A stretch of 5,941 nt of DNA from an uncultured Veillonella sp. (GTDB lineage: Bacteria > Bacillota > Negativicutes > Veillonellales > Veillonellaceae): positions 1-5,941 of the forward strand of contig NZ_CAJLUB010000113.1 in NCBI RefSeq assembly GCF_905209685.1, in the 5' to 3' direction. Shown piece by piece: positions 1 through 5,939 of the stretch. The position numbers and the translations under genes were made by a program. Below the pieces are notes generated by a model. That model saw only the letters and a list, made by a program, of their open reading frames with translations. It was not told the DNA's origin and ran no database searches. The first letter of the stretch is position 1. Each line of letters begins with the position of its first letter.

Positions 1-1085
1 TAACGGTCGCCCATCATAACGTTCATCATAGCCATTGTACCAACGATTTGGGATGTTGGAGTTACCAATGGAGGGTAACCCAAGTCTTCACGAACGCGTG
101 GCATTTCATCCATAACGTCGAAGAAGCGATCGCCCATACCCATTTCGTTCAATTGGTTTTGAGTATTGGACAACATACCGCCAGGAATTTGGTAACGACG
201 AACAGCTGGGATTACATCGCTAGCTGGTTTCAAGTTGAATTCTTCAGCGATTTGTTGTTTTACTTTACGGAAGTGGTCAACTAATGGAATGTATTTATCA
301 AGGTCAAGGCCAAGATCCCATTCAGTACCTTTGAACATTTCGATCATAGTTTCAGTAGCTGGTTGGCTAGTTGCATGAGCAAATGGGGAGATAGCAGTAT
401 CGATGATATCTACACCAGCTTTAGCAGCTTCCCAGTATGTAGTGCTTGCAAGACCGCAAGTGAAATGGCTGTGCAAGTCGATTGGCAATTCACCAAAACG
501 TTTTTTGAATGTGGAAACTAAATCATATGCATCAGCAGGTCCTAACAAACCGGACATATCTTTGATACAAAGGGAATCAGTACCCATTTCTACCAATGTT
601 TCAGCTACTTTCAAGAAGCTTTCAGTTGTATGAACTGGAGAAATAGTATATACCATTGCGGATTGAACGTGTGCGCCTGCTTTTTTGGAATATTTAATAG
701 CAGCTTCCATGTTACGAGGGTCGTTCAATGCGTCGAAAATACGGATACGGTCAATACCATTTTTTACAGCAGCTTTACAGAATGCTTCCACTACATCATC
801 AGAGTAATGTTTGTAGCCCAACAAGTTTTGACCACGAAGTAACATTTGTAGTGGTGTATTTTTTACATTAGCTTTTAATTTGCGAAGGCGTTCCCATGGA
901 TCTTCATTCAAGAAACGAAGACAGCTATCATAAGTAGCGCCGCCCCAACATTCAAGAGCTTCATAACCAATTTCATCTAAAAGGCCAAGCACTGGTTCCA
1001 TTTGTTCATAACGCATGCGAGTTGCCAAAATAGATTGATGACCGTCACGAAGAACGGTTTCGCAGATTCTTAATTTTTTAGCCAT
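1..1085 (-). CDS. oadA: Biotin-dependent carboxyltransferase: oxaloacetate decarboxylase alpha / pyruvate carboxylase subunit B type (3' part missing)
   Basis: The frame is open from the ATG at 1083-1085 to the window edge, giving 361 residues of the N-terminal carboxyltransferase domain. Visible family motifs are LRDGHQS (residues 12-18; Asp14 a metal ligand), RGQNLLGY (84-91), IFDALND (117-123), CIKDMSG (173-179; Lys175 matches the lysine that is carboxylated in the family) and DLHSHFTCG (203-211; His205 and His207 complete the metal site). This domain moves CO2 between biotin and pyruvate/oxaloacetate. Related proteins are oxaloacetate decarboxylase alpha, pyruvate carboxylase subunit B and the 5S subunit of methylmalonyl-CoA transcarboxylase. 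The visible part cannot separate them, and any C-terminal biotin-carrier domain would lie outside the window. A GGAGGA ribosome binding site (1091-1096) sits 5 nt before the ATG. The gene has its own promoter and leader, so it is probably transcribed separately from the cluster upstream. Family assignment is firm; the exact enzyme is inferred. Confidence 0.9.
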   Translation of the reverse strand, partial: MAKKLRICETVLRDGHQSILATRMRYEQMEPVLGLLDEIGYEALECWGGATYDSCLRFLNEDPWERLRKLKANVKNTPLQMLLRGQNLLGYKHYSDDVVEAFCKAAVKNGIDRIRIFDALNDPRNMEAAIKYSKKAGAHVQSAMVYTISPVHTTESFLKVAETLVEMGTDSLCIKDMSGLLGPADAYDLVSTFKKRFGELPIDLHSHFTCGLASTTYWEAAKAGVDIIDTAISPFAHATSQPATETMIEMFKGTEWDLGLDLDKYIPLVDHFRKVKQQIAEEFNLKPASDVIPAVRRYQIPGGMLSNTQNQLNEMGMGDRFFDVMDEMPRVREDLGYPPLVTPTSQIVGTMAMMNVMMGDR

Positions 1086-1220
1086 GTTAATCCTCCAAAT
1101 CGAAATAGTTTTGTGTATGTAATTTTATACATCCACCACACAACTATCTCATACCTATTTTTTTACGATTTTTGTAGAACTTGCTCACACAGGCAAATAC
1201 TCTACAAATCGTTAAGACAT
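1086..1220 (-). promoter_or_regulatory. Structured 5' leader of the carboxyltransferase gene
   Basis: If transcription starts near 1220, as the promoter predicts, the mRNA has a leader of about 135 nt containing two inverted repeats. Hairpin A pairs CGATTTGTAGA (1201-1211) with TCTACAAAAATCG (1166-1178), leaving a 2-nt bulge, with a possible inner stem TTGC/GCAA. Hairpin B (1105-1147) pairs CTAT with ATAG, ACACAA with TTGTGT and TACAT with ATGTA, leaving small internal bulges. The ribosome binding site (1091-1096) follows hairpin B directly. Neither hairpin is followed by a U-run, so these do not look like transcription terminators. I recognise no known riboswitch class here. A role in mRNA stability or translational control is inference. 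Confidence 0.45.
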
Positions 1221-1226
1221 ACTTAT

Positions 1227-1255
1227 ATTAGACTACTTATAGAATTCTTTGTCAA
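1227..1255 (-). promoter_or_regulatory. Near-consensus sigma-70 promoter of the carboxyltransferase gene
   Basis: Read on the minus strand there is a perfect -35 box TTGACA (1250-1255), a 17-bp spacer, and a -10 box TCTAAT (1227-1232) that matches TATAAT at five of six positions. The predicted start of transcription is near 1220, about 135 nt before the ATG. Spacing, match and placement at the head of a gene all agree with a strong housekeeping promoter. Confidence 0.8.
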
Positions 1256-1561
1256 CAACCACATTATGCAATTTACTCATGATTTCATGTATTCTTTTAT
1301 GATTTTTTCGTGATGGAACTCACAATAAAGTGCTAAAAAGCTAGAGTTTAACGTGTATTTTTAATCAAATCTTCTTCTTATTAATTGCTCTTTTTAATGA
1401 GAAACAAAAATTTATTTCGTAATAATTTTTAGTTATTATTTATCAGCTTTCAAAATATATCGGTATTTATAAATCTAGTAATTCGACAATCATCGGTACA
1501 CTTATAACCTTATCAATTTTATTGATAATAACCCCCTTACTTCTACATTTTATAAATATAC
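1256..1561. other. AT-rich intergenic DNA with no recognisable gene
   Basis: This stretch lies between the cluster terminator and the carboxyltransferase promoter. It is very AT-rich and holds no open frame with a ribosome binding site or protein-like composition. Two short inverted repeats stand out: CATGA-TT-TCATG (1278-1289), just upstream of the -35 box, and TTATCAA-TTTTA-TTGATAA (1510-1528). A regulatory role for the first is possible from its position. Nothing else could be identified. Confidence 0.5.
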
Positions 1562-1594
1562 AAAAGAACCTACCTTTTATAGGTAGATTCTTTT
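1562..1594 (-). terminator. Intrinsic terminator of the five-gene cluster
   Basis: Arms at 1562-1574 and 1582-1594 (AAAAGAATCTACC and GGTAGGTTCTTTT on the minus strand) enclose a 7-nt loop. In minus-strand RNA all 13 positions pair, one as a U-G wobble (1587 with 1569). In plus-strand RNA that pair is a C-A mismatch, so the structure favours the minus direction. The 3' arm ends in UUCUUUU and is followed by more U-rich sequence. It begins 20 nt after the stop codon of the small protein gene. Confidence 0.85.
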
Positions 1595-1614
1595 ACTAAA
1601 TGCTCTTTATCATG

Positions 1615-1941
1615 TTATTTTTCAGGTTTTACCTTTTTAGGTGCTGTTTCAAGAACAATATTTTTACCATCTCTTTTGACTTGGATAGAGAAGTCCCCTT
1701 CCCCTTCTTTAAAGTATTCCATCTTAATGTCGAGCAACATTTTACCAATTAATGTTTCTACCTTATCTGTAAGGAATTCACGATAAAATGCATCTTCCTT
1801 TTGTTTTGTACTTTGATGTACTACAGGTTTCTTTGCAGAACGTTCCATATCTAGCATAGTATCTTCAAAATTTTCAGTATCTTTAAAGTTTTTCATCATA
1901 TCCGCATCGGATAAACCTTTTTGAATTTTAAACTTTGCCAT
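1615..1941 (-). CDS. Small charged protein of unknown function, last gene of the cluster
   Basis: This is a 108-residue protein that I do not recognise. It has no signal peptide, membrane segment, cysteine or tryptophan, so it is probably cytoplasmic. The sequence is rich in lysine and acidic residues. Residues 10-35 are acidic and methionine-rich, 48-78 look like an amphipathic helix, 83-98 (around FSIQVKRDGKNIVLE) resemble a beta hairpin, and the tail after 100 is lysine- and proline-rich. It starts at the ATG 1939-1941 with an AGGAG site (1948-1952) six bases upstream. The start lies inside the end of the glycosyltransferase gene (14-nt overlap), which suggests translational coupling and a related job. 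It is followed by the cluster terminator. The compact layout, good ribosome binding site and coupling support a real gene. Function is unknown. Confidence 0.75.
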   Translation of the reverse strand: MAKFKIQKGLSDADMMKNFKDTENFEDTMLDMERSAKKPVVHQSTKQKEDAFYREFLTDKVETLIGKMLLDIKMEYFKEGEGDFSIQVKRDGKNIVLETAPKKVKPEK

Positions 1942-3100
1942 GTTTATCTCCTATCAATTCGAAAATCGCCTTTTTCACTCGTACTGAGTCAATACCAGAC
2001 ATACAATATTGATCAGGCTTAGGACAACGTCGTTTACGACAACCTAAGCAATCTAACTCATCATTAACAAGAACCTTAAAGTTTCCCGTTAATGGACCCC
2101 ACAGTTTAGGATCCGTAGGGCCAAATAATGCTACTACTGGTTTATTTAAAGCCAATGCAATATGTAATGATCCTGTATCAGCAGTCACTATTACATCGCA
2201 ACTTTCAATTAAAGCCCCTACCTCTTGAAGTGTGGTTTTACCCAGCATATTTAGCATAATTTTATCAAGGCCATCAGCTGTTAAGGAATCCATCAATGGT
2301 TTGTATTGAGTAGCCTCCTTTGGACCACCTAGACAAACAAAATTAGCTCTATACTGAAAGGATTTAATAAGAGAATACCATTTCTCTTGAGGCCACTCTT
2401 TCGTCACCCAGGACGTGCCCAACACAAGACCTACACGTAGTGGCTTTTCAACTTTGCTACGCTCCAAAGATGTGTCATAACTAATTGATTTCCACTGTTC
2501 TTCTGCCCAAACTTGCAAATCAGATGGCACAAAAAAGTCCATGTGGTATAGCTTTTTACCAGCTGCCCCATTTGTTATACAAGGTTTTACATTATCCTCA
2601 GAAACAGCACTGGATACATTTAGGTCACTATGCTCTGTAACGGCAATATTCAGTAATTCTGCTACCTCTATATATCGCTTGATAACATGATCCGTACTTG
2701 GCTTTGCTTTGTAGTTTGTAAACAGCCAATTTAGTTCTTTTGTACCACCAAGGCCAAGGCGAATAGGTGCACCTGATGCTAATAAAACGAGCCCTGTTAT
2801 TAGTCGCCCTTGTACATCGACAGCCACATCAAATTTATATGGTTTCAACTTATCTCTAAGTTCCCACCACATGCGCCACATCGTTGGAATATGTAGTTTT
2901 TTAGAATGTGCTTCGTATTCATCCCGTTCCCATGGAATGATTTCATCTACATAGGGATTGTTTTTTAAAAGTTCTACCATACTAGGTGTTACAATCCAAT
3001 GGAGCTTTGCCTCTGGATAGTGCTCTTTAATCCAGCGTGCTGCAGGTGTAGCATGTAGTATATCGCCTATGTAGCTGAGTCGTACAAATAATATATTCAT
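1928..3100 (-). CDS. Glycosyltransferase family 9 protein, ADP-heptose:LPS heptosyltransferase type
   Basis: The 390-residue protein has the two-Rossmann (GT-B) layout of family 9, whose members (WaaC, WaaF, WaaQ) add heptose to the LPS inner core at the cytoplasmic face of the inner membrane. The N-terminus reads MNILFVRLSYIGDILHATPA, with Asp13 at the position of the family's proposed catalytic base. DVAVDVQGR (91-99) is also typical. The donor-binding half carries GTSWVTKEWP (228-237), TADTGSLHIA (306-315) and ALFGPTDP (324-331). Near the end is a cysteine cluster (Cys351, 354, 359, 366). I chose the ATG at 3098-3100, where the family sequence begins, with AAAAGG at 3107-3112. The frame extends upstream to 3154, but that start lacks a ribosome site and lies inside a hairpin. 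The enzyme implies an LPS-bearing outer membrane. Family is certain; the sugar and acceptor (heptose I, II or another glycan) are inferred. Confidence 0.9.
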   Translation of the reverse strand: MNILFVRLSYIGDILHATPAARWIKEHYPEAKLHWIVTPSMVELLKNNPYVDEIIPWERDEYEAHSKKLHIPTMWRMWWELRDKLKPYKFDVAVDVQGRLITGLVLLASGAPIRLGLGGTKELNWLFTNYKAKPSTDHVIKRYIEVAELLNIAVTEHSDLNVSSAVSEDNVKPCITNGAAGKKLYHMDFFVPSDLQVWAEEQWKSISYDTSLERSKVEKPLRVGLVLGTSWVTKEWPQEKWYSLIKSFQYRANFVCLGGPKEATQYKPLMDSLTADGLDKIMLNMLGKTTLQEVGALIESCDVIVTADTGSLHIALALNKPVVALFGPTDPKLWGPLTGNFKVLVNDELDCLGCRKRRCPKPDQYCMSGIDSVRVKKAIFELIGDKHGKV

Positions 3101-3133
3101 ATATATCCTTTTAGTACAAACTAGTATAGGAAT

Positions 3134-3166
3134 AAAGCCTTTATAATGAATCATTATAAAGGCTTT
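3134..3166 (-). terminator. Large intra-operon hairpin, possible partial terminator
   Basis: A perfect inverted repeat with 16-nt arms (AAAGCCTTTATAATGA on the plus strand, 3134-3149, and its complement 3151-3166) is separated by one base. It begins three bases after the stop codon of the propeller-like gene and ends 33 bases before the glycosyltransferase start. In the minus direction the 3' arm ends GGCTTT followed by ATTCC, a poor U-run. In the plus direction it ends GGCTTTTTCTT, a better one. It may therefore be a leaky terminator, an mRNA processing or stability element, or a block to antisense transcription entering the upstream genes. The structure is directly visible; the role is inference. 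Confidence 0.6.
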
Positions 3167-3169
3167 TTC

Positions 3170-4111
3170 TTAAGATTTCTTTTTGCTATCACTAGAAGAT
3201 TTAGAAGATGTATCATCTTCTGTTACCTTCGTAGTTTCGTCACTACCATCCTTAATGATAGTTTTTACATCAGACAATGTTAATTCATTGAATGTTGTTG
3301 GATGATTGTATTTATAAACTGGTTTGAAGCCTACACCGAGTTTACCAGTGTAAACAGTTAAGGCATTGTTATCCTCATCAACACGAGCAATATAGATAGT
3401 TTTATCCATATCAACACCGATTAAGCGGAATCGTCCTGGTGGATTGATAACACGCCAACCACCTTCAATACCATTAAACATGAAGATATCCCCAGTCTTG
3501 ACATTATCATAGAAGAATCTATCTTCATCATAGAATACGCCGATATGACCAATATCTGTAGCTTGCATATAAACGCGACGCGTATCATAGTTAGCATCGG
3601 TACGATAAATGCGATATGCGTTTTCTTGAACCTTTACCTTCATGTAAACAACGTTTGTCGCTTCGGAATATGCAGCATCTACGATTTTACTGTTACGAGG
3701 CAAATCTTCAAGTTTTGTATCTACTTCATGTTCAGGATCGTCCGCATTTAGACGGGCCATAACAACCTCTCTAGAGTCATATAGACCCATGATAGCATAG
3801 TTACGGTCAGGCATCCAGCTGAAGTAACTAATAGAACGGCCCTTCAAATCAATCGTTGTAGGCTTGCTTTCATTAGCCTTATAAATTTTTAAAGAGCTTT
3901 CAGTAACAACCGCCATGAACTGACGGTCATAAGATACATATTTAGTCCCTTCCTTTACATCAGGAAAGTTCTTAGTATCATCCTTAGACGCGCCGGCTAC
4001 ATTAAAATCCGTAGTCGGTGCAAACATATATTGATCAAGGTATAGGTACACCCCACCTTGCAGAAGAATACCTACCGCAAAGGCGCTCAGTACACGCGTA
4101 AAAGGTTTCAT
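3170..4111 (-). CDS. Membrane-anchored beta-propeller-like protein of unknown function
   Basis: The 313-residue protein begins with a short positive segment and one hydrophobic helix (about residues 7-25), with no lipobox cysteine, so it is probably an inner-membrane anchored protein with a periplasmic domain. Residues about 55-275 are short beta-rich units with repeated aromatic and charged patterns such as SLKIYKAN, YFSWMPDRNYAIMG and YRIYRTDANYD. These resemble TolB or WD40-like propeller blades, but I cannot assign a family. The last 25 residues are a low-complexity Asp/Thr/Ser/Lys tail (SSKSSSDSKKKS). There are no cysteines. The ATG at 4109-4111 follows an AGGAGGA site (4115-4121) that overlaps the stop codon of the upstream gene, leaving 8 nt between them. 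Its place among glycan enzymes suggests a role in envelope polysaccharide assembly or sensing. This is inferred from context only. Confidence 0.8.
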   Translation of the reverse strand: MKPFTRVLSAFAVGILLQGGVYLYLDQYMFAPTTDFNVAGASKDDTKNFPDVKEGTKYVSYDRQFMAVVTESSLKIYKANESKPTTIDLKGRSISYFSWMPDRNYAIMGLYDSREVVMARLNADDPEHEVDTKLEDLPRNSKIVDAAYSEATNVVYMKVKVQENAYRIYRTDANYDTRRVYMQATDIGHIGVFYDEDRFFYDNVKTGDIFMFNGIEGGWRVINPPGRFRLIGVDMDKTIYIARVDEDNNALTVYTGKLGVGFKPVYKYNHPTTFNELTLSDVKTIIKDGSDETTKVTEDDTSSKSSSDSKKKS

Positions 4112-4119
4112 GTGTCCTC

Positions 4120-5058
4120 CTATTTCACGATAAACGCCGTTGGGATCATGCGTTCCCCTAACAAATCGGCTGGTTTGTTTACTACTTTACCATTGAGGTA
4201 TAGGGTAGAACTAGAACCACCATCTAAATTCGCTGCAATATAACAGCCTTTTTCATATAAAATATCTTGCACATCACGCAAGGTAGCTCCAATAGAGTAC
4301 CCTGGTTGACGACCATCGATTACGAGGAATAACACTGTACCGTCTTTCTTTTGACCGATAGCAGTACGTGGGCCAACACCCCATCCGCCATCACCTTCAG
4401 TAATCATCTTCTTACCATCTACGATAAGAGGCGGACCAAAGGTAATACCTTCCATGGCTTTCATATCACCAAGTTGAGTTTTATCATAATTACCAGCAAT
4501 AAGGTTACCAGATTTAGAGAAACCTACGAAGTCTACTGCTTCATCAGGACCTACATCCTTACCGATAACATATTCTCCATCATGCAAGATAAAGCCATAA
4601 GGCAAGCGACCTGTACCAGTACCATTAGGATCGTGGAAACCACCGCCGTTGATAGCAGCTACCGCATTATTCATTTTAGCAATATTACTTGTAGTATCGC
4701 CCTTTTCTTGAATGTTAGCCGCAGTACCTACTTGGATACGACGAGGATCTGGAATTTCTAAGATATAGCCTACATAACGAGCAGACTGAATCTTTTCAAG
4801 GTTCAAAGACTTGTCTTCACGGGCATTAAACTTGAATAAATCTTGGCTTTTCACCACGCCAACAGTACCTAAAATAGATTGTAGTTCTTCTTCATTAAAT
4901 AGCCACGTAATGTAATGAGGATGGCGAGATTGCAATATAGCACCGATAACAGCGCGCTTTACATTATTAAATGGTCCAAAGAGCACCACGAACGGTGAGG
5001 TCACAACGGTAAATAAGAACACCATGATGATGAACTTTACCCAATTCTTTTTGAACAA
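4120..5058 (-). CDS. Membrane-anchored phosphodiester glycosidase (NAGPA) domain protein
   Basis: The 312-residue protein has an N-terminal membrane anchor (about 8-29) and a C-terminal NAGPA-type domain (about 95-312). This domain is named after the mammalian enzyme that removes GlcNAc from a phosphodiester. Bacterial members are exported and are associated with exopolysaccharide or phosphodiester-linked sugars. Visible motifs are AAINGGGF (134-141), GPRTAIG (229-235), LFLVIDGRQPGYSIG (243-257) and ANLDGGSSSTLYLNG (276-290), the glycine- and acid-rich core of the family. The start is a TTG (5056-5058), chosen because AAGGAG (5066-5071) lies seven bases upstream and because the next in-frame Met (residue 12) would cut into the anchor. 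Its ribosome site overlaps the stop codon of the deacetylase gene, so the two are probably translated from one mRNA. Domain assignment is strong; the actual substrate is unknown. Confidence 0.87.
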   Translation of the reverse strand: MFKKNWVKFIIMVFLFTVVTSPFVVLFGPFNNVKRAVIGAILQSRHPHYITWLFNEEELQSILGTVGVVKSQDLFKFNAREDKSLNLEKIQSARYVGYILEIPDPRRIQVGTAANIQEKGDTTSNIAKMNNAVAAINGGGFHDPNGTGTGRLPYGFILHDGEYVIGKDVGPDEAVDFVGFSKSGNLIAGNYDKTQLGDMKAMEGITFGPPLIVDGKKMITEGDGGWGVGPRTAIGQKKDGTVLFLVIDGRQPGYSIGATLRDVQDILYEKGCYIAANLDGGSSSTLYLNGKVVNKPADLLGERMIPTAFIVK

Positions 5059-5065
5059 TGTATTT

Positions 5066-5071
5066 CTCCTT
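5066..5071 (-). promoter_or_regulatory. Ribosome binding site that fixes the TTG start of the NAGPA-domain gene
   Basis: AAGGAG lies seven bases before the TTG at 5056-5058, and no ATG is available at a suitable distance. The site overlaps the TAA stop codon of the deacetylase gene (5070-5072), placing it where a ribosome finishing that gene could re-initiate. Confidence 0.75.
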
Positions 5072-5873
5072 ATAAATCAGTGAAATGCTCGGTGCTAATG
5101 CGTTCTTCAAAATGCTTGATATCTACCGCATTACCGACCCAAACACGCAAAATATTATATGGATTATCACCAGTATGGGCCCAGCCAGATTTCATGGCCA
5201 TGCTCATTTTAATGCCTGCTTTCTTAGTAGCCGCATCGGTAAATTCATTTTTATCTCCATAAGGGTAACAGAACCAAGGATTATCCTTGATACCTACTTC
5301 TTTTGCAAGAGCTTCTTGAGCCTTCGTAATATTTTCTATTTGCTTAGCTTCAGACAATTGTCCCATTTCGATATGTTGGAACCCGTGATTAGAAATGGTG
5401 ATACCATTCTTATGCATTTCACGAATTTGATCCCAAGTTAACCGAGTGCCTACATCGCCAGGATTGATAAACACAGTAGCTGCAAAACCATATTCTTTCA
5501 TAAGTGGATATACGATAGAATACGTATCAGCATATCCGTCATCAAAGGTTAATACAACTGGTTTCTCTGGCACTGCAGCACCATTTACAACGTATTCATA
5601 CAATTGGTCCATCGTCAATGGATTATAGCCATTATCCTTGAGGAACTTCATTTGTTCTCTGAATAAATCCTCACGAATAACCGCATCATTATCTTTATCG
5701 TCGCCAATTTTATGATACATAAGGACAGGAATGCCCGATGGATGTACCATCTTAACTTCTTTTGCTGGTGGCGCTGAACTAGTGGGCTCTGTTTTTTGTG
5801 AAAGCAATCCACAACCTGCCACCAGCATTGCCAAGGCCACAACTAATAGTGTTACTAACGGAATCCGTTTCAT
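5070..5873 (-). CDS. Polysaccharide deacetylase (NodB / carbohydrate esterase 4) lipoprotein
   Basis: The 267-residue protein starts with a lipoprotein signal peptide. Lipobox LVAGC places the lipidated cysteine at residue 21, followed by a Ser/Pro-rich linker to about residue 40. The rest is a NodB domain: YHKIG (53-57), TFDDGY (109-114; Asp111 the expected base, Asp112 a metal ligand), HGFQH (163-167; the two metal-binding histidines), YPYG (203-206) and LRV (242-244). These residues are what a metal-dependent N- or O-deacetylase acting on GlcNAc-containing glycans needs. The protein would be tethered to a membrane outside the cytoplasm and act on peptidoglycan or an exported polysaccharide. 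I chose the ATG at 5871-5873 because AGGAGG (5878-5883) sits just upstream. The frame continues to a TTG at 5897 that would place this site inside the coding sequence. It is the first gene of the cluster. Family and lipidation are well supported; the substrate is not. Confidence 0.92.
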   Translation of the reverse strand: MKRIPLVTLLVVALAMLVAGCGLLSQKTEPTSSAPPAKEVKMVHPSGIPVLMYHKIGDDKDNDAVIREDLFREQMKFLKDNGYNPLTMDQLYEYVVNGAAVPEKPVVLTFDDGYADTYSIVYPLMKEYGFAATVFINPGDVGTRLTWDQIREMHKNGITISNHGFQHIEMGQLSEAKQIENITKAQEALAKEVGIKDNPWFCYPYGDKNEFTDAATKKAGIKMSMAMKSGWAHTGDNPYNILRVWVGNAVDIKHFEERISTEHFTDL

Positions 5874-5910
5874 AGGTCCTCCTCTATCAGAACACAATTA
5901 TATACAGAAT

Positions 5911-5939
5911 ATTATAACATTTCTATGAAGAATAGTAAA
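5911..5939 (-). promoter_or_regulatory. Probable promoter of the five-gene envelope cluster (extended -10)
   Basis: On the minus strand there is a perfect -10 box TATAAT (5911-5916) preceded by TGT, making an extended -10. A -35 box TTTACT (5934-5939; four of six matches to TTGACA) lies 17 bp upstream. Transcription would begin near 5904, leaving a leader of about 30 nt before the deacetylase ATG. A second TATAAT (5897-5902) with TAGAAA (5920-5925) at 17-bp spacing is an alternative. The window ends here, so upstream operators cannot be seen. Confidence 0.7.

Noticed and set aside
1070..1132. Short upstream open frame (ATG at 1130-1132, about 20 codons) overlapping the carboxyltransferase start
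   Set aside because: The ATG has no properly spaced ribosome site and lies within hairpin B, and the peptide shows no attenuator-like run of codons.
1113..1313. 66-residue open frame on the plus strand in the intergenic region
   Set aside because: It has no ribosome binding site, has a composition typical of translated AT-rich DNA, and runs antisense through the promoter and leader of the carboxyltransferase gene.
1510..1528. TTATCAA-TTTTA-TTGATAA as an FNR-type operator
   Set aside because: The half-sites face the opposite way to the FNR consensus (TTGAT then ATCAA), and no promoter lies beside it. It is noted only as an inverted repeat.
3101..3154. 18-residue N-terminal extension of the glycosyltransferase
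   Set aside because: The upstream ATG lacks a ribosome site and lies within the palindrome. The family sequence starts exactly at the internal MNILFVRLS.
4351..4761. 136-residue open frame on the plus strand
   Set aside because: It is antisense to the well-supported NAGPA domain and shows no domain signature of its own.
5085..5441. 118-residue open frame on the plus strand
   Set aside because: It is antisense to the NodB domain, whose catalytic motifs are intact on the minus strand.
5874..5897. 8-residue extension of the deacetylase from a TTG
   Set aside because: It would translate through the AGGAGG site and add residues ahead of a normal lipoprotein signal peptide.
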